NCBI GenBank assembly: GCA_034401795.1
Contig: CM067363.1
Span: 25,409,103 to 25,473,102 of the forward strand
Source: Chaetoderma sp. LZ-2023a
Taxonomy: Eukaryota; Mollusca; Caudofoveata; Chaetodermatida; Chaetodermatidae
DNA length: 64,000 bases
Direction: 5' to 3'
This document shows positions 1 through 12,129 of the stretch, one piece after another. Position 1 is the stretch's first letter, and each line of letters starts with the position of its first letter. The notes below the pieces were generated by a model. The model saw only the letters and a list, made by a program, of their open reading frames with translations. It did not search any database and was not told the origin of the DNA. The translations under genes were made by a program, and so were the position numbers.

Positions 1-868
<868 letters not shown>

Positions 869-1940
869 ATGGCTGTGTTATTGGCCGGTGCAATAATGGA
901 AGACGAAAGAAGGCGTGGCATGCGTCAGCAACGCATTTTAGGGACCAGTTGAATCCTTTGGATGTGTATAATGAAGTGGAACTTTATCAGAGATAGAGAC
1001 TCGGCAGAGAGACCATTCTCTGTCATGCTGACGTACTCGATGAAGAACTGCAACCAAGAACTCTGAGAGATCATGCATTGTTATCTATATAGAAATTCAT
1101 AGCGCTACGTGTTTATGCCACTGGATCATTCCAAAGAATAGTCGGTGACGCTGCTAATGTATCGCAAGCAACTGCGTGCCGTGTAGTTTCGGAAGTTTCA
1201 GCGGCATTGCTGCATTTAATACCTAGAATAATGCAATTTTCAACAGATCAAGATATTCCAATATCTTGTTGACCTTTCTGAAATCGCATGGTTTCCAGCT
1301 GTGATAGCTGTACTAGATGGAACACACATATGGATTACTAGTCCTTCGGATCACGAGGAACGCTACATTGATCGAAAGAACTATCATTCGATTGATATGC
1401 AGGTTGTAATGGATGCCACATGTCGCTTTATCAATGGGGTTGTAAGCTGGCCTGGACATATGCATGGTTCTGTCATTCTAAGGGAAAGTGGTCTCGTTTG
1501 CTTAATAGAAAAGAGGAGGAGCCATGAGTACATTCTTGGTTATTCCGACTATCCAATGAAAACGTGGTTGATGACGCCATACCTGAAGACAAACAACGCT
1601 CAAGAACGGACCTTCAACATATCCCACAACTCCACTAGGCATGCTGTTGAAAGAGGCATAGGGAACTGAAAATGGTGGTTCTATTGGATTCAAGGTGAGC
1701 TGCGTTACTCGCCAGTAAAATCTTGTAATATGATAGGAGCTTGTGCCATACCCCACAATATCGCCAAAGATCGAGGTTTGCCAGATTTTTATGAAGAGGA
1801 CGTCAACGCAGATTTTGAAGAAGAGGACATCAACGGCCAGCCAGAGCCAGCTGTTTTTGATGACGTCGAACAGGAAGTCAGAGCAGCCTGGATCGCAGTC
1901 AGAAATCAGTTAGTCAAAAACCATTTTCATCAAGGTAAGT
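869..1940 (+). pseudogene. Degraded PIF/Harbinger transposase (HARBI1-like)
   Basis: Remains of a DDE transposase of the PIF/Harbinger superfamily, the nuclease that cuts and pastes these DNA transposons. Family landmarks appear in order. NPLDVYNEVELY and the helix region FIALRVYATGSFQR lie at about 955-1140. VLDGTHIWI with the first catalytic D lies at about 1309-1335. The block around WPGHMHGS is near 1448-1470, AQERTFN at about 1600, VERGIG with the catalytic E near 1650, and the C-terminal ACAIPHNIAKDRGLP at about 1738. The reading frame is broken by stops (for example near 950 and 990) and by frameshifts, including one between 1250 and 1300. The second catalytic Asp, normally in a PGxxHDS context, reads Gly (codon 1466-1468). 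The copy is dead. Family assignment is strong; exact ends are not. Confidence 0.88.
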
Positions 1941-1971
1941 GCAAAGGTATCCAGTTAACTCGTCCTAAATA

Positions 1972-2250
1972 CACCCCGTCCTAAGTACAACCCGCCCTAC
2001 TTCTAACTCGTCCTAGGCCAACTCGTCCTAAATAATGTTCATATATGAATATACGTGGTTATATTATATTATTCGGGATAATAGAGCACTGCTATTATGT
2101 GATTACCAAATAACATTGCATTAATCACATAATATATGCTCAATAATCCTGAATAATATAATATAACTACGTATATTCGCATATGACCACTAATTGCACG
2201 AGTTTACCTAGGGCGAGTTAGAAGTAGGGCGGGTTGCACTGAGGACGATC
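1972..2250. mobile_element. Fold-back MITE with about 120 bp arms
   Basis: The two halves are reverse complements. The left arm runs from about 1972 (GTCCTAAGTACAACCCGCC) to 2100. The right arm runs back from 2250 (complement GTCCTCAGTGCAACCCGCC) to 2120. Matching blocks include AACTCGTCCTAGG, the ATATACGTGGTTATATTATA block and TATTATGTGATTA. The outer parts contain short tandem AACTCGTCC subrepeats. It lies about 30 bp beyond the Harbinger reading frame and has no coding capacity. Confidence 0.8.
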
Positions 2251-3564
2251 TTTCTATATACGACAGAATTTCAAGTTATCAGATGTTTAAAAAAAAAAGA
2301 TATTCCAAGAGTTCCGTCTATGTTACTATTCGTACCTATCTATAATGGATAATGGATTACATAGGGCTGAAATAGTAATATAGAGTCTATATAATTTCTA
2401 ATCTATAAACCATCCGCTTCAGCGTCCATAATCTGTCATCATACTTTTATTTTAGTGACTATGAGATGAATTTCAAATCTAAAAGATGAAGAATATTTGC
2501 CCTACTATTTTTTTTTGTTCAAGATTGTAAACGATCGACAGTATTGAATCAAGCGCTAAGAAATCTTATTTAGGTATGTACGAAATTAGGTATAGGCCTA
2601 TACAAATGAAAAGATCCTAGGCTGGATGATCTGCTACGGAAATTATACTTGAATACAATTTTGAATTATTTTCAGATGTTCAAATTTTATAAACAAAATT
2701 TCGAGTGACAAAGCAAGGCAGAAATACATCTAAAATAGTCTGAGTTTAAAGACAGCATGATCTCGTATCTAAAACCAATACTACATGAAAATCTAAGTGG
2801 ACATAACGCGCTTTCTCATTGGTTCAAAGGCAGACAATCCCGTGCCATTGTTGGAAGTACTGTATTCTTTCTGTTGTTATAGCGTCTCCCATTCCAGCAG
2901 TGACGTGGTTTCCTGTAATTATATTGTCTGCTATTTCATGTCTTAGTGAGGGGTGTGGTGGGCGTGGGTGGGGGTGGAGGGGGGGGGGGTGTGGGGAGGG
3001 GGGGGGGGGGGTGGGTGGGTGGGTGGGGGGGGTTGTGTTAGCGCCGACACTGTTATTTTTATTTTGAACTCTCGAAATAATCATCCTGAATCAATTGATT
3101 CATTAATCAGAGACAGCAACTATACTATCACTCAGTGACAGTTTGCGGTGGTTTATTTTCGGAATCACTGTCTTAATTGATCACGGGCATTTGTTGGTGC
3201 GATTGGTTGTCTTAATGGACCCCATAGACGGATCAACAAAGTCAAGCATTCATTAATCATTTAGGAACTATCTTTCATAAAGGCTATTGCGCGAAATCGG
3301 TTGGAGGCTGACATAACGTCTGTGACGGACGTGACGAAAACATAATATCTACATACAATACAGCTACAATAGTAAACATAATATAAGTAATGACTGACTT
3401 AGGGGAAGCTGCAGCGACACGAATCTTGAGACGGGCGAACGTGACGGAAACAAAATAACTACAAATACAGTACAGCTCAGATATAACTACATTGTTTCCA
3501 AAACAAACGTCAAAACTATGTAGATAAGTTCGTCACGAACACTTAGTCGATTATAGGAATTGTA
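2251..3564. other. Non-coding stretch with G-run and small tandem duplication
   Basis: No gene seen. Positions 2949-3032 form an almost pure G/GT tract with many GGG and GGGG runs, a strong potential G-quadruplex on the plus strand. A short imperfect duplication (GACGTGACGAAAACA... and GAACGTGACGGAAACA...) lies at about 3325-3370 and 3436-3480. Confidence 0.5.
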
Positions 3565-3720
3565 TTTTATTTAATAAATATACTGTTGAATATTTTGAAC
3601 AAAATTTGACAGACCATAGTCATCAACATCATCATGCAGTCAAGTTAGTTTCAATATATTCAATGGTTTCTCTGTATAGTTTTTCGTAAATTGAGTTTCA
3701 TACAGTGCAGGGATCGATTA
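3565..3720 (-). mobile_element. Family P MITE fragment (diverged)
   Basis: Contains CTGTTGAATATTTTGAAC and, 50 bp later, the complementary AGTTTCAATATATTCAA, followed by a diverged TGTATAGTTTTC...GGGATCGATT tail. It is the minus orientation of the family found mainly after 16 kb. The central GC stem is lost and the outer ends are missing. Confidence 0.65.
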
Positions 3721-3783
3721 AAATAACTACAACCTCCGTACGCTATGGTGGCTGATGAGGGCCATCGCTATCTCATCTTGTAA

Positions 3784-4180
3784 TTAGTTGCGCGAAGAAG
3801 CGACGGAGCGAAGGTACGATGCGAAGAAGAAAGCCAAGATGCGAAGAAGCGAAGATAAGATGCGAAGCACGATGCGACGAACGAAGATAAGATGTGAAAA
3901 GTCGAAAATAAGATGCAAAAACCCGAAGATAAGATGTGAAAAGGCAAAGACACGATGCGAAAAGGCGACGGAGCGAAGAGGCGAAAATGCGAAGGAGCGA
4001 AGATAAGATGCAAAAAGGCGATGGAGTGAAGAAGCGAAAACGCGAAGGAGCGAAGATAAGATGTGGAAAGGCGATGGAGAAAAGGAACGAAATGCGAAGG
4101 AGCGAAGATACGATGCGAAAACTCGAAGAAGCGAGGGAGCAAAGGAGCGAAGAAGCGAAGAAGCGAAAGAGCGAAGTTTG
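3784..4180. repeat. GCGAAG/GATAAGATG minisatellite
   Basis: About 400 bp of degenerate tandem units built from GCGAAG, GGAGCGAAGATAAGATG and GCGAAAAGGC phrases, roughly 20-36 bp per unit. All six frames stay partly open because of the repeat, giving false Arg/Lys/Glu-rich or Ser/Phe-rich reading frames. Many units carry GATAAG, a GATA-factor-like motif. Confidence 0.9.
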
Positions 4181-4229
4181 CGCACTAAAGTGTCCTGCGT
4201 GTCGTGCATGTCGGTGGCGCCATACATGT

Positions 4230-5741
4230 TGAAGATTTTGTTTCTCCGGGTCCTTTATTATTTAATCTCTTCACGCTCGGCAAGACGTATGATGTACGGT
4301 TGCTGCGACAACCCGTCTTACCAAGGATGAGCGAGAAGGATACTAGCTCGCCTCGTATGTAGATGGACTTAACGATATTTAGTTTTGTATCCGGGCCTGA
4401 TCTGACTGGACCAACAAGATTCGGTAGTTCGGCACGGTGTTTCTCCGTGCTATCCAGAGCTGATTATTAAATAAACGCACCAAACTATTGCCTTGAATAT
4501 GCACAAGGTGATGAGTTTTATTGACTACTTTAACTTTACAATACTACTATAAATGATGTGACTTTTACTGCCACTAAACAAGCTATGAATACTTTAAATA
4601 AACGATTCTAATTAATGCTACCATATCTAATTATGCTCTAAACGGATTACTCTCAGCCTATCTGATCTGATATCATAACTAGTTGGCTAACAGTTCTTGC
4701 CTACTCCAATATATTCAGCAAGAACTTACTACGATAACGAATCCGGAATCACGATGATACAGACTCTCGATAAAAGGCAAAATGCCCTTTTTATACTACT
4801 CTATGTTTCTTAACCTATCTTCTTTTGGTTTCCCTCCCTCAGAGTTTGATAGGATGCCCATTGATTGTGATGTCATCCTGACCAATCAACCTCCGGGAAA
4901 CCTCCTCTAGGAATAGACCATTACACACGGTCAGACCGGTTCACTCTGGTTCTGATTTGATGCCTCCTGTCAGCTAACTAACAACATTATGGTATCGGTT
5001 GTTGTAGCAGGTGTTCTTTTGATTGACACATTGTTTATAAACAAATTTCGTCTGTGTCACTCACTCCTACAGGACGCTACAAATCCCATGCCTTGTCCCT
5101 TGCCTATCGTGGATAAACCTGTAGGAAACGAACGTTAATAATCACATGAGCTGTATGATCTCATTGCCAGGTGGTGTTGTTGTACTTGCTTACGGGAGTC
5201 GAAAGGTCACCCGTCAATAACTCATGTCATTCTGTCACCTACTATTTTCCTATAAACTACATCTATTTCTATTGATTCCTACCGACTCTTATCGGTTGAA
5301 TTTTTACTAAACTATTGGCCAAAATGACTGCTGAACATTATAAAAGTGTATGCCGATCCCATAGCAACCACTTTCATCTTCAACCATTGACAGAAGCCAT
5401 CAACTCAGAACGCAGGGTCCTATTCAACTCTATTCCTTTCCTAACTTTTCATACTAATATTACAGTTATAGTTTCGCATCAGTTTCGAACCTATTTCTGC
5501 GAAACTGTATATCATCAGCACTGGTTGAGGTCACCCAGTGCAGCGACCGGTTTCTGCGAAACCGTGTATCATCAGCTCTAGTTGATGTCACCCAGTGCAT
5601 CATCCTACTGCGTACATACATGATGCTATTCAGTTCTTAGCTCACCTGGTATTTTCAAAGATGAATTTCACTGAGGTCTTATTCGTAAATATAAGACATC
5701 CCGCGGGGTCATGACTCCCACAAGACAATCCGATATCTACA
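4230..5741. mobile_element. Solo LTR-like element, copy A (about 1.5 kb)
   Basis: Homologous to 14486-16282. It starts TGAAGATTTT and ends ATATCTACA, that is TG...CA, and is flanked by an identical 4-bp duplication ATGT (4226-4229 and 5742-5745). Shared landmarks with copy B include TGCTGYGACAAC near 4301, the GTCAGCTAACTAACAA block near 4970, and TTAGCTCACCTGGTATTTTC plus CCCGCGGGGTCATG near 5640-5712. No coding sequence is present. A TAAATAAAC phrase near 4470 could be a polyadenylation signal. TG...CA ends with a short TSD point to a solo LTR, but primer-binding and internal regions are absent, so the class is inferred. Confidence 0.72.
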
Positions 5742-5745
5742 ATGT

Positions 5746-6525
5746 GACAGGTGAGAAACTATCTATATGCAAACGTAATGTAAACTCAAGTCTGCTGTTC
5801 TGGTGGTGACATTTCTCTCCATGTCTTATCTGTAATCATATGTCTTAGAAATATAACTTATACTTGGAGCACATATCTACTCACCTGCACCGTGACTTTA
5901 CTACCTAGCCACAATACCGTGAGCAGGCGAGTGGTCAAAGATCAATGTTAACCCTATGTCATCACTTAATTGTAGAAACGTATAAATCGTGATATAAAAC
6001 TAAATCTGCTGGGAATTGGATCACCAGTCCTAAAGCACCAGCGTCGTGTGGCCCTGTTGTGATTATTGTTCAATATGAAGAGTGAATAATCTCTTAGATT
6101 AGTGGCAAAGATTAATTGTTTGAACCATTGATCAAAGTAAACTGACCATTAGTCAAGAAAGCTCAGTACATATGGCTCACTCCTTGAGGTGTATTTAGTC
6201 CCTAAATATTGAAAAAGTTGCATTCCCTTGGGAGGTTTTTAAAGGAAACTATGGAAAATATATACCAGAAAACTGTTAATAATAGAAAATTGTATCATAG
6301 CTCATGGCGAGATCAATATCATATTTTTTCTAACAGTTTCAGTGAAAAGTACTTTGTATTTTTCTATTTGGGAAATTTATATCGTATCATCATCATCGAA
6401 TCGTCAAAGTTGTCGTCGTCATCATCGTTAATAACTTGTAGTGATTTCCACTTTGTAAAAGATCAGTTTGAGATGAAGAACACTTATTTATTTAATATTT
6501 CTTTCCGAACAAATGTTGAACGTAC
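5746..6525. other. No feature recognised
   Basis: AT-rich sequence with no recognisable gene. A reading frame from 6209 runs into the ACGC microsatellite and resembles no known family. Confidence 0.45.
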
Positions 6526-6656
6526 GCATGTGTGCATACACACACCACATGTATGCATTCGCACGCACACACACATGCACGCACGCACGCACGCACGCAT
6601 GCACGCACGCACGCACGCACGCACGCACGAACGGAAACACGCATACTTGCACGCAC
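6526..6656. repeat. (ACGC)n microsatellite
   Basis: ACGCATGTG phrases pass into ACGC tetranucleotide repeats. It lies about 90 bp beyond the stop codon of the Myb/SANT gene. It produces false His/Thr- or Cys/Val-rich frames. Confidence 0.93.
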
Positions 6657-6745
6657 AGGGGACTTTTACAAATCTTTCCCCTGACATGATTAACAAGAAC
6701 ATCCAACGTGATATCTGATTGAATAACATGGCATTGTAAATACTT

Positions 6746-8829
6746 TCAATCTATATTACAGTTCCATGCACACTGATGTGTCGGTGTATCGTCGCCTCCA
6801 GTATTAGCACACGAATTGTCTCCGCAACTGTCTCTTAGCACTATTTCCTTCTTCTTCCTTTTCTTCAAGATAAAGCTTTGCAATGCCAGTTTTTCCTTTT
6901 CCGTGGTTATTTTTCCAATCTGCATCAAGCATCTTTTTTTCTCGAGTTGTAATAATTCACGATGCAGTTCGTTATTGGTTTTTTCACTCGCGCTAAACTT
7001 TGTTTTAGATGTTGAACCTGTACTTTCATCGAGTGGCGGACATGCACTTGCCGGTGTTATCATGGAATACGACTGTGCGCCGGACTGGGATGAACTACCA
7101 CTTGGATAGTTGAAACAGACAGCCGATGCGTCGGACAAATGGCTGAAATAATTAGATCATAAAATATTGGAAATTTAGTCATATTATTTAGTAAGGTATA
7201 ACTATAGGGAACTCTAAGCAAGACTCCAACCGAGACGCAATCTGTAAATTAAGCATTCGCAGCTTCATAAATCTGTAGTTCTTGAAGACGAATTTATTTG
7301 TCCATCAGTTTGTTGGGAATGTTGGCAGATAGTAGGCGTCTATTATAGGCAGGTTCAATTTTTGTGTTAAAATTTGGCGCTATTTGTGACAACTGTAACA
7401 ACCCCTGTCCAAATAGTCTGTTTTCATTTTTGATATACTTAAATGAGCCAACTCAAAAAATTGAAACGACTGAACCCTATCACGGAAGTTACTATATAGT
7501 CCCAAGGATACCGAAGCTTCACAGTAGCTATTTCCTAGCCCAGCATCTGCAACTTACCAACTCTTTTACGCCACCATGCAAAGAATAATATTGTCGTAAT
7601 CATTGTTAATCACTGTGATGTCACAGGTTATGTAGCCACTCGCTGTATGGATAATTGGAAGTACATACGCACTGCCTTTAACTGGAAGATGATTGCAATC
7701 TCTGCTAATTATTTCATTTATTATAAATAACCAACCTTATTCATATATTTATTCAATAACTTTTTCATATCTTTGTTTTTTATTAGTATTATAATATTTA
7801 TACCTATCTTGAACTTTCATCAGATACCAAACTGTCTATCCCTCCCTGGATACTGTGGACTGTTGGGTCGTCCTCACCAAGCACGGTGTACATCTTTTGA
7901 AAGCTATCTGATGGTTGTTGCGGCGAAGGTCCCCCACCTGTGAAGTTACTATATCAGCTGTGAATAGTATGATGCCTTTGAATAAACTTTAATAGCGACC
8001 AAAGGCCTTTGCTCTTTCAATTATTACATCCCTCTAGTGTAATATTAGTCTTAATGCAAGAGTTTTTCAAATGTTTTATTCTTGTTTGACATTTCATAGA
8101 TAAATGCCTTTATTGTTAAAGTTCACAGTTTGCAGATTCTTTAATGTTAAAACTGCAACAATACTACGTGGACTTAAAATCCAGTTAATGATGCATTAGT
8201 ATAATCTTCAAATTGTTTAGCTGGTCCACTTCCCTGTGCTTTGCCAACCTACACGTCCTCTCACGAAAGGGTTAAATAAAGGACACAAGTGAAGCCAACT
8301 ATCCATCCAGCCGCCTGCGTTACCTTCTGTATCACCCGAAAACATTTGGCGGATTCCAATCAAATTTGTCATACCGTTTACTGATATGGAAAAGAATGTA
8401 TGCATGGATGCGTGCGTGCGTGAGTGAGTGCGTGCATGGGAGCGGTAAGGTAGAGATGGGGACGTCATCAAGGCCTAAATAAAGGTTGACAGTGCGATGA
8501 TTGTAGCCGCATCATTGATTGCGTTTTGCTTATGGAGTACGGCATGATAAAATTTACTATTGTTCAACACATAGGTACATACCTGTTTTCATTGCCTCCT
8601 GACGATAGTGCCGATAATCATCATTCATTACACTTGGAAGAATTTGCGACTTTTTCTGGTGTGTGGTGGGTGTCCTGACAACAAACGGACTCTGACTGTT
8701 CACGTTCTTTGTACTACGCAGCCATGCTTCCTGCTTCCTTTTGCTTGTGATATTCAGCCCACATTTGGCGGAAAGTATTGCCTTTTCCTTATCGTATTCC
8801 TCAGTACACCTTTCCCACATTGACGTCAT
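6746..8829 (-). CDS. Myb/SANT-like DNA-binding protein, three exons (Harbinger-associated type)
   Basis: Three minus-strand exons fit the Myb/SANT-like (Myb_DNA-bind_5) proteins that partner PIF/Harbinger transposases and bind transposon ends. Exon 1 (8829-8583) starts MTSMWERCTEEYDKEKAILS; a stop lies upstream in frame. It shows the W...EEY.KEKAIL, AW and NVN pattern, then YRHYRQEAMKT. The donor is ACAG|GTATGT. Exon 2 (7937-7804) follows acceptor TTCACAG and restores the family hallmark TGGGP, then VLGEDDP and GGIDS. Exon 3 (7142-6746) follows acceptor TTATTTCAG. It gives a Ser-rich linker and a charged coiled coil, LHRELLQLEKKRCLMQIGKI and onward, ending in KKRKKK and stop. Odd points: the first helix is short, one conserved W of the domain reads S, and exon 2 reaches in-frame TAG exactly at its donor (ATAG|GTATAA). 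Exon 3 also needs a different phase, so the 3' part is either spliced differently or decayed. An ACGC-like tract (8398-8446) lies in intron 1. Confidence 0.75.
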
Positions 8830-9260
8830 TATACCGGGATTCCCCTAAATCAACGCTAGATCAAAACTGCTGGCTGGTACCGCCGCCAACAAGCCGCTGA
8901 CCCGCGTTGAGTTACTTTTGCGCTAAAATACACCGCAATCTAAACCATTCCTATGATAAACTAAAATCATTATATTATTTAAATCATATATCATTGGAAA
9001 GCGCATTCAATTGCCGACACGTTAATGCATTATTTTGTATATTTTTGTAACGTTTTCCCTGAATTATTTGCGTATGTAAAATACACCTTTCGACTAAGAG
9101 TCATTAAATCAAGTGGACAATAGGGGATATTTTTAATTGCAATCAACTGTATTAAATTTTATAAAACTATAACAACTAATAAGGAAATGTATAAAAAATT
9201 GGTTTAGCTTTCCAATGATGTATGACTTCAAAAATATTATGAACATAGTTTTTCATATGC
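8830..9260. other. Upstream region of the Myb/SANT gene with inverted repeat
   Basis: Contains TGACGTCA-type sequence overlapping the first codons (about 8820-8828). An imperfect inverted repeat of about 45 bp has arms near 8958-9006 (ATCATTGGAAAGC) and 9208-9255 (GCTTTCCAATGAT). Promoter activity is possible by position only; no clear TATA box was found. Confidence 0.4.
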
Positions 9261-11369
9261 ACTGCCTACAGTGCATATATCTGATTCCCATAGTAAAGTA
9301 ATGCTGTTACCAGTCGGAAGTGGCATGCGCGATGCATTCCGGGAAGGTGTTTTCCCAAAATACGTTGATGTGGGAAAGCTCTATTAGACGAATTTTTTCG
9401 GCATCCGAAGTTTTAGATTTAGTTGTAAATTAACACTCTTTCTAATATCAAATTTAACGCCTAAAAACACGTTATCCTTTCTCTTATCACATACACTTAT
9501 TTCGCCTTGGTCGTCCGCCGAGGCCGAGACAATGTCAATGAAATGAGCATGAGATGAAGATAAAACACTAGCAATGACCCGAGCTCGGTTTTAATGGTTT
9601 TAATCGGGGTGCTTGGATTTATGCGGCCCACATTCGTATGTGGGACATTTATACCGTTTATGAATCTCAACATAAGCGGGGTACTTACTAAGGTAGACCA
9701 CCTAGAGTTTACGTCGTCTTAAATTAAGAAGTTTTATGAAATTGGTCCCGATTCCTGGGATTTAAAGTTTATCCTGTGTTATATATATATATACTGAAAT
9801 GCCCACGATTCACTGATAGGCGGATAGTTAATAAAATTAGTTCGCAGTGAAATCCTACTTTGGCGTATAGTTTCTATCTTAATAAAGTATCGCTGAAGAT
9901 ACTGAGTGAAGTGTGCCGCGTCTCCATTATGATTGAATCTACTGAGACACCAACGCGATTTCTGTGATGACACAACCAAACTGGAGGAGGACTTAATACA
10001 AGTATATAATAAAAGTCTGACCGCGGATGGGCCGGAGTTAGTCAAAAAGAGAGACAGTTTCTGAAATACTGTTAAATGGTATTTTGGCCCTGTTGGTGGC
10101 CCTTTGTGTTTCTATTAAAGGCATACCACTAGACTTGTGGCACCAGAAGCGAGCTTTATAACCAATAGCCACTTTGAGCACCGTTACTGTCTCGGCATGT
10201 TACAGAGTTCTAACATAAATACCTGAGCTGCTACCTATGTTAGATGTTAAGCCGAACCTGTGTCGGTTTCAGCACAAGAAAGGTTCCTAGTGTGGAGTGT
10301 TGGTATATAAGATATTTAGTGTTAATGTGCTATTGTTGGTGTGCCCTTGTACAACGGCGAATGCAATGTACAATATAATATAATGATAATAAAAACAGTA
10401 TAATTATACAAGTCCAAAGGAATGGCACAGGCCGTGAAAAAGCTACAGAAGATCTGCCCTTAAAACAGGCCTAATAGTCGTCAGAGTAGTATTAACGGAA
10501 GACGAATGCGCCTATCATATCAATTAGGGCGCAGAACCGTTGAAGAGAGTTGAAATGTTCGTTTCCTACAGGGAGTTTGTGGAGGTGAAGCTGGTGGAGT
10601 ATGTGGTGCGACGTATGTGGTGCGACAAGAGAAGGATAGATGAAGAATAGGCGAAGAATTATGAAGGGTTCTGAAGTTTCGCACAAGATGAACGGTGTGG
10701 CAAGCTCAGGTGCTGCACAGTATGCAATGTTCTGAACAGTGAAAATGGCTTGACAGTATTAATGAAGTTAAACCCGAGAGAAATCGGTTCGATAATATGC
10801 TTAGTTCGAGTGGAACAATGATTTCGGCATATCCGGAAGTGAGTTAGCACAGTTTTTCGGCATAAGCATAGTGCATGTTGATAGACTACTTTCAGTCATG
10901 GTAAGGATAAGATAAGCGAGGTATCAATCGTAGCCATCGTGAGGCTCAAGAGTTTATACTAGATGGTACTTTTCGAGTAACCGAAGAGAGTTAATATTTT
11001 TGTTACAATGCGCCGACCACAGAGTATGTTGCGCTTTCAGCTCAGCTTATGTTTTGGCTCAGGCCAATTACTTTTAGATTGGTTTTGGCCCAAAAATTAG
11101 TTTTTATGCTGATCGAGGGTATTCGATCAGCGTAAGGATTTACTGGAAATTACACCGGTGTGGATTGTGTTAGATGCTCAGCGTAGTGCATGGAGCTCTG
11201 AACATACGCCCGTATTGAACGATCACTCAATCTCAACTGTCGTTTTTGAAGTTATTCGTTTGGTTGGCGTCTATCGAACCCCCGATTCCCGGTCCCATAC
11301 TGGTCGTATAAGGGAGGTGAAGGGGAGCACGCTGGTACGGGTCAATCTGGGCCGGGCCTACATGATCCG
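9261..11369. other. No gene recognised; short hairpins only
   Basis: About 2.1 kb without a recognisable family. Small perfect hairpins occur at 9627-9644 (CCCACATTCGTATGTGGG) and about 11109-11132 (GCTGATCGA / TCGATCAGC). The phrase GGTTGGCGTCTATCGA near 11258 recurs near 30470, suggesting a shared dispersed repeat. The open frame at 11158-11409 matches nothing known to me. Confidence 0.45.
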
Positions 11370-11640
11370 TGCTACACCACTAATGCCAACAACTAACGCT
11401 GACAACTAACTTCAACACCTTACACCGACAACTAACACCAACAACTAACACCGACACCTAATACCGACAACTAACACGACAACGCCAACAACTGACGCCA
11501 ACAACTAACGCAATTAGTACAGACTACTAACTCTGACAACAAACGCCGACAACTAACACCAACAAATAACACGACAACTAACACCGACAGCTATCGCTGA
11601 CAACTACCGCCGACAGACAACTAACACCGTTTCATTCCAG
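11370..11640. repeat. ACAACTAACACC minisatellite
   Basis: Degenerate tandem units of about 12 bp built on ACAACTAACRCC / GACAACTAAC. The segment that follows (CCAGATAGTCAATCATG...TTTTGTTGA) also follows a shorter block of the same kind near 62725-62850, so repeat and flank form one dispersed unit. Confidence 0.85.
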
Positions 11641-12129
11641 ATAGTCAATCATGCTTTTGTTGATACAGTTGGTTTATGATGCTATTGTCGTCAACGAGAT
11701 ACGTTCGATCCGAATTTCGGAGAAATTGACCATTGCGTGTATGGTATTGCATAAAAATTGGAACAATTAGGACACAGGCATTGATTCCAATTCTAATATA
11801 GTATCTATGTAAGCAGATGCTTTTGTAGACAATGACAACTTACAACAATACTATTTTCAAAACATAGCATTATTTTTAAAGGATACAAATGAAACTTAAT
11901 ATTCACAGATGAAAATTCATTTGGTATATAGTTATAGCTATGAACACATAAATAACATGAAACAAATTCTATCAGAAATCCTGCTCCGTGTGCGTCGCAT
12001 AATGCTCCACTCTGTTTTAATATCCCAACCATCATAAGTAGGTTTAATTATTTTATAGCCTACGCCTTGACTTGCTTATAGTACAAATTATACTATTTCG
12101 TCGTAGTAAGGTTGTACATGGTGAAAACA
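11641..12129. other. No feature recognised
   Basis: AT-rich spacer before the duplicated A segment. Only the first 50 bp are shared with the 62.8 kb region. Confidence 0.4.

Noticed and set aside
3768-4232. Overlapping Arg/Lys/Glu-rich and Ser/Phe-rich frames
   Set aside because: All come from one minisatellite without stops; no conserved domain.
6209-6718. 169-codon plus-strand frame
   Set aside because: Its second half is the ACGC repeat and the first half resembles nothing; it lies opposite the 3' flank of the Myb/SANT gene.
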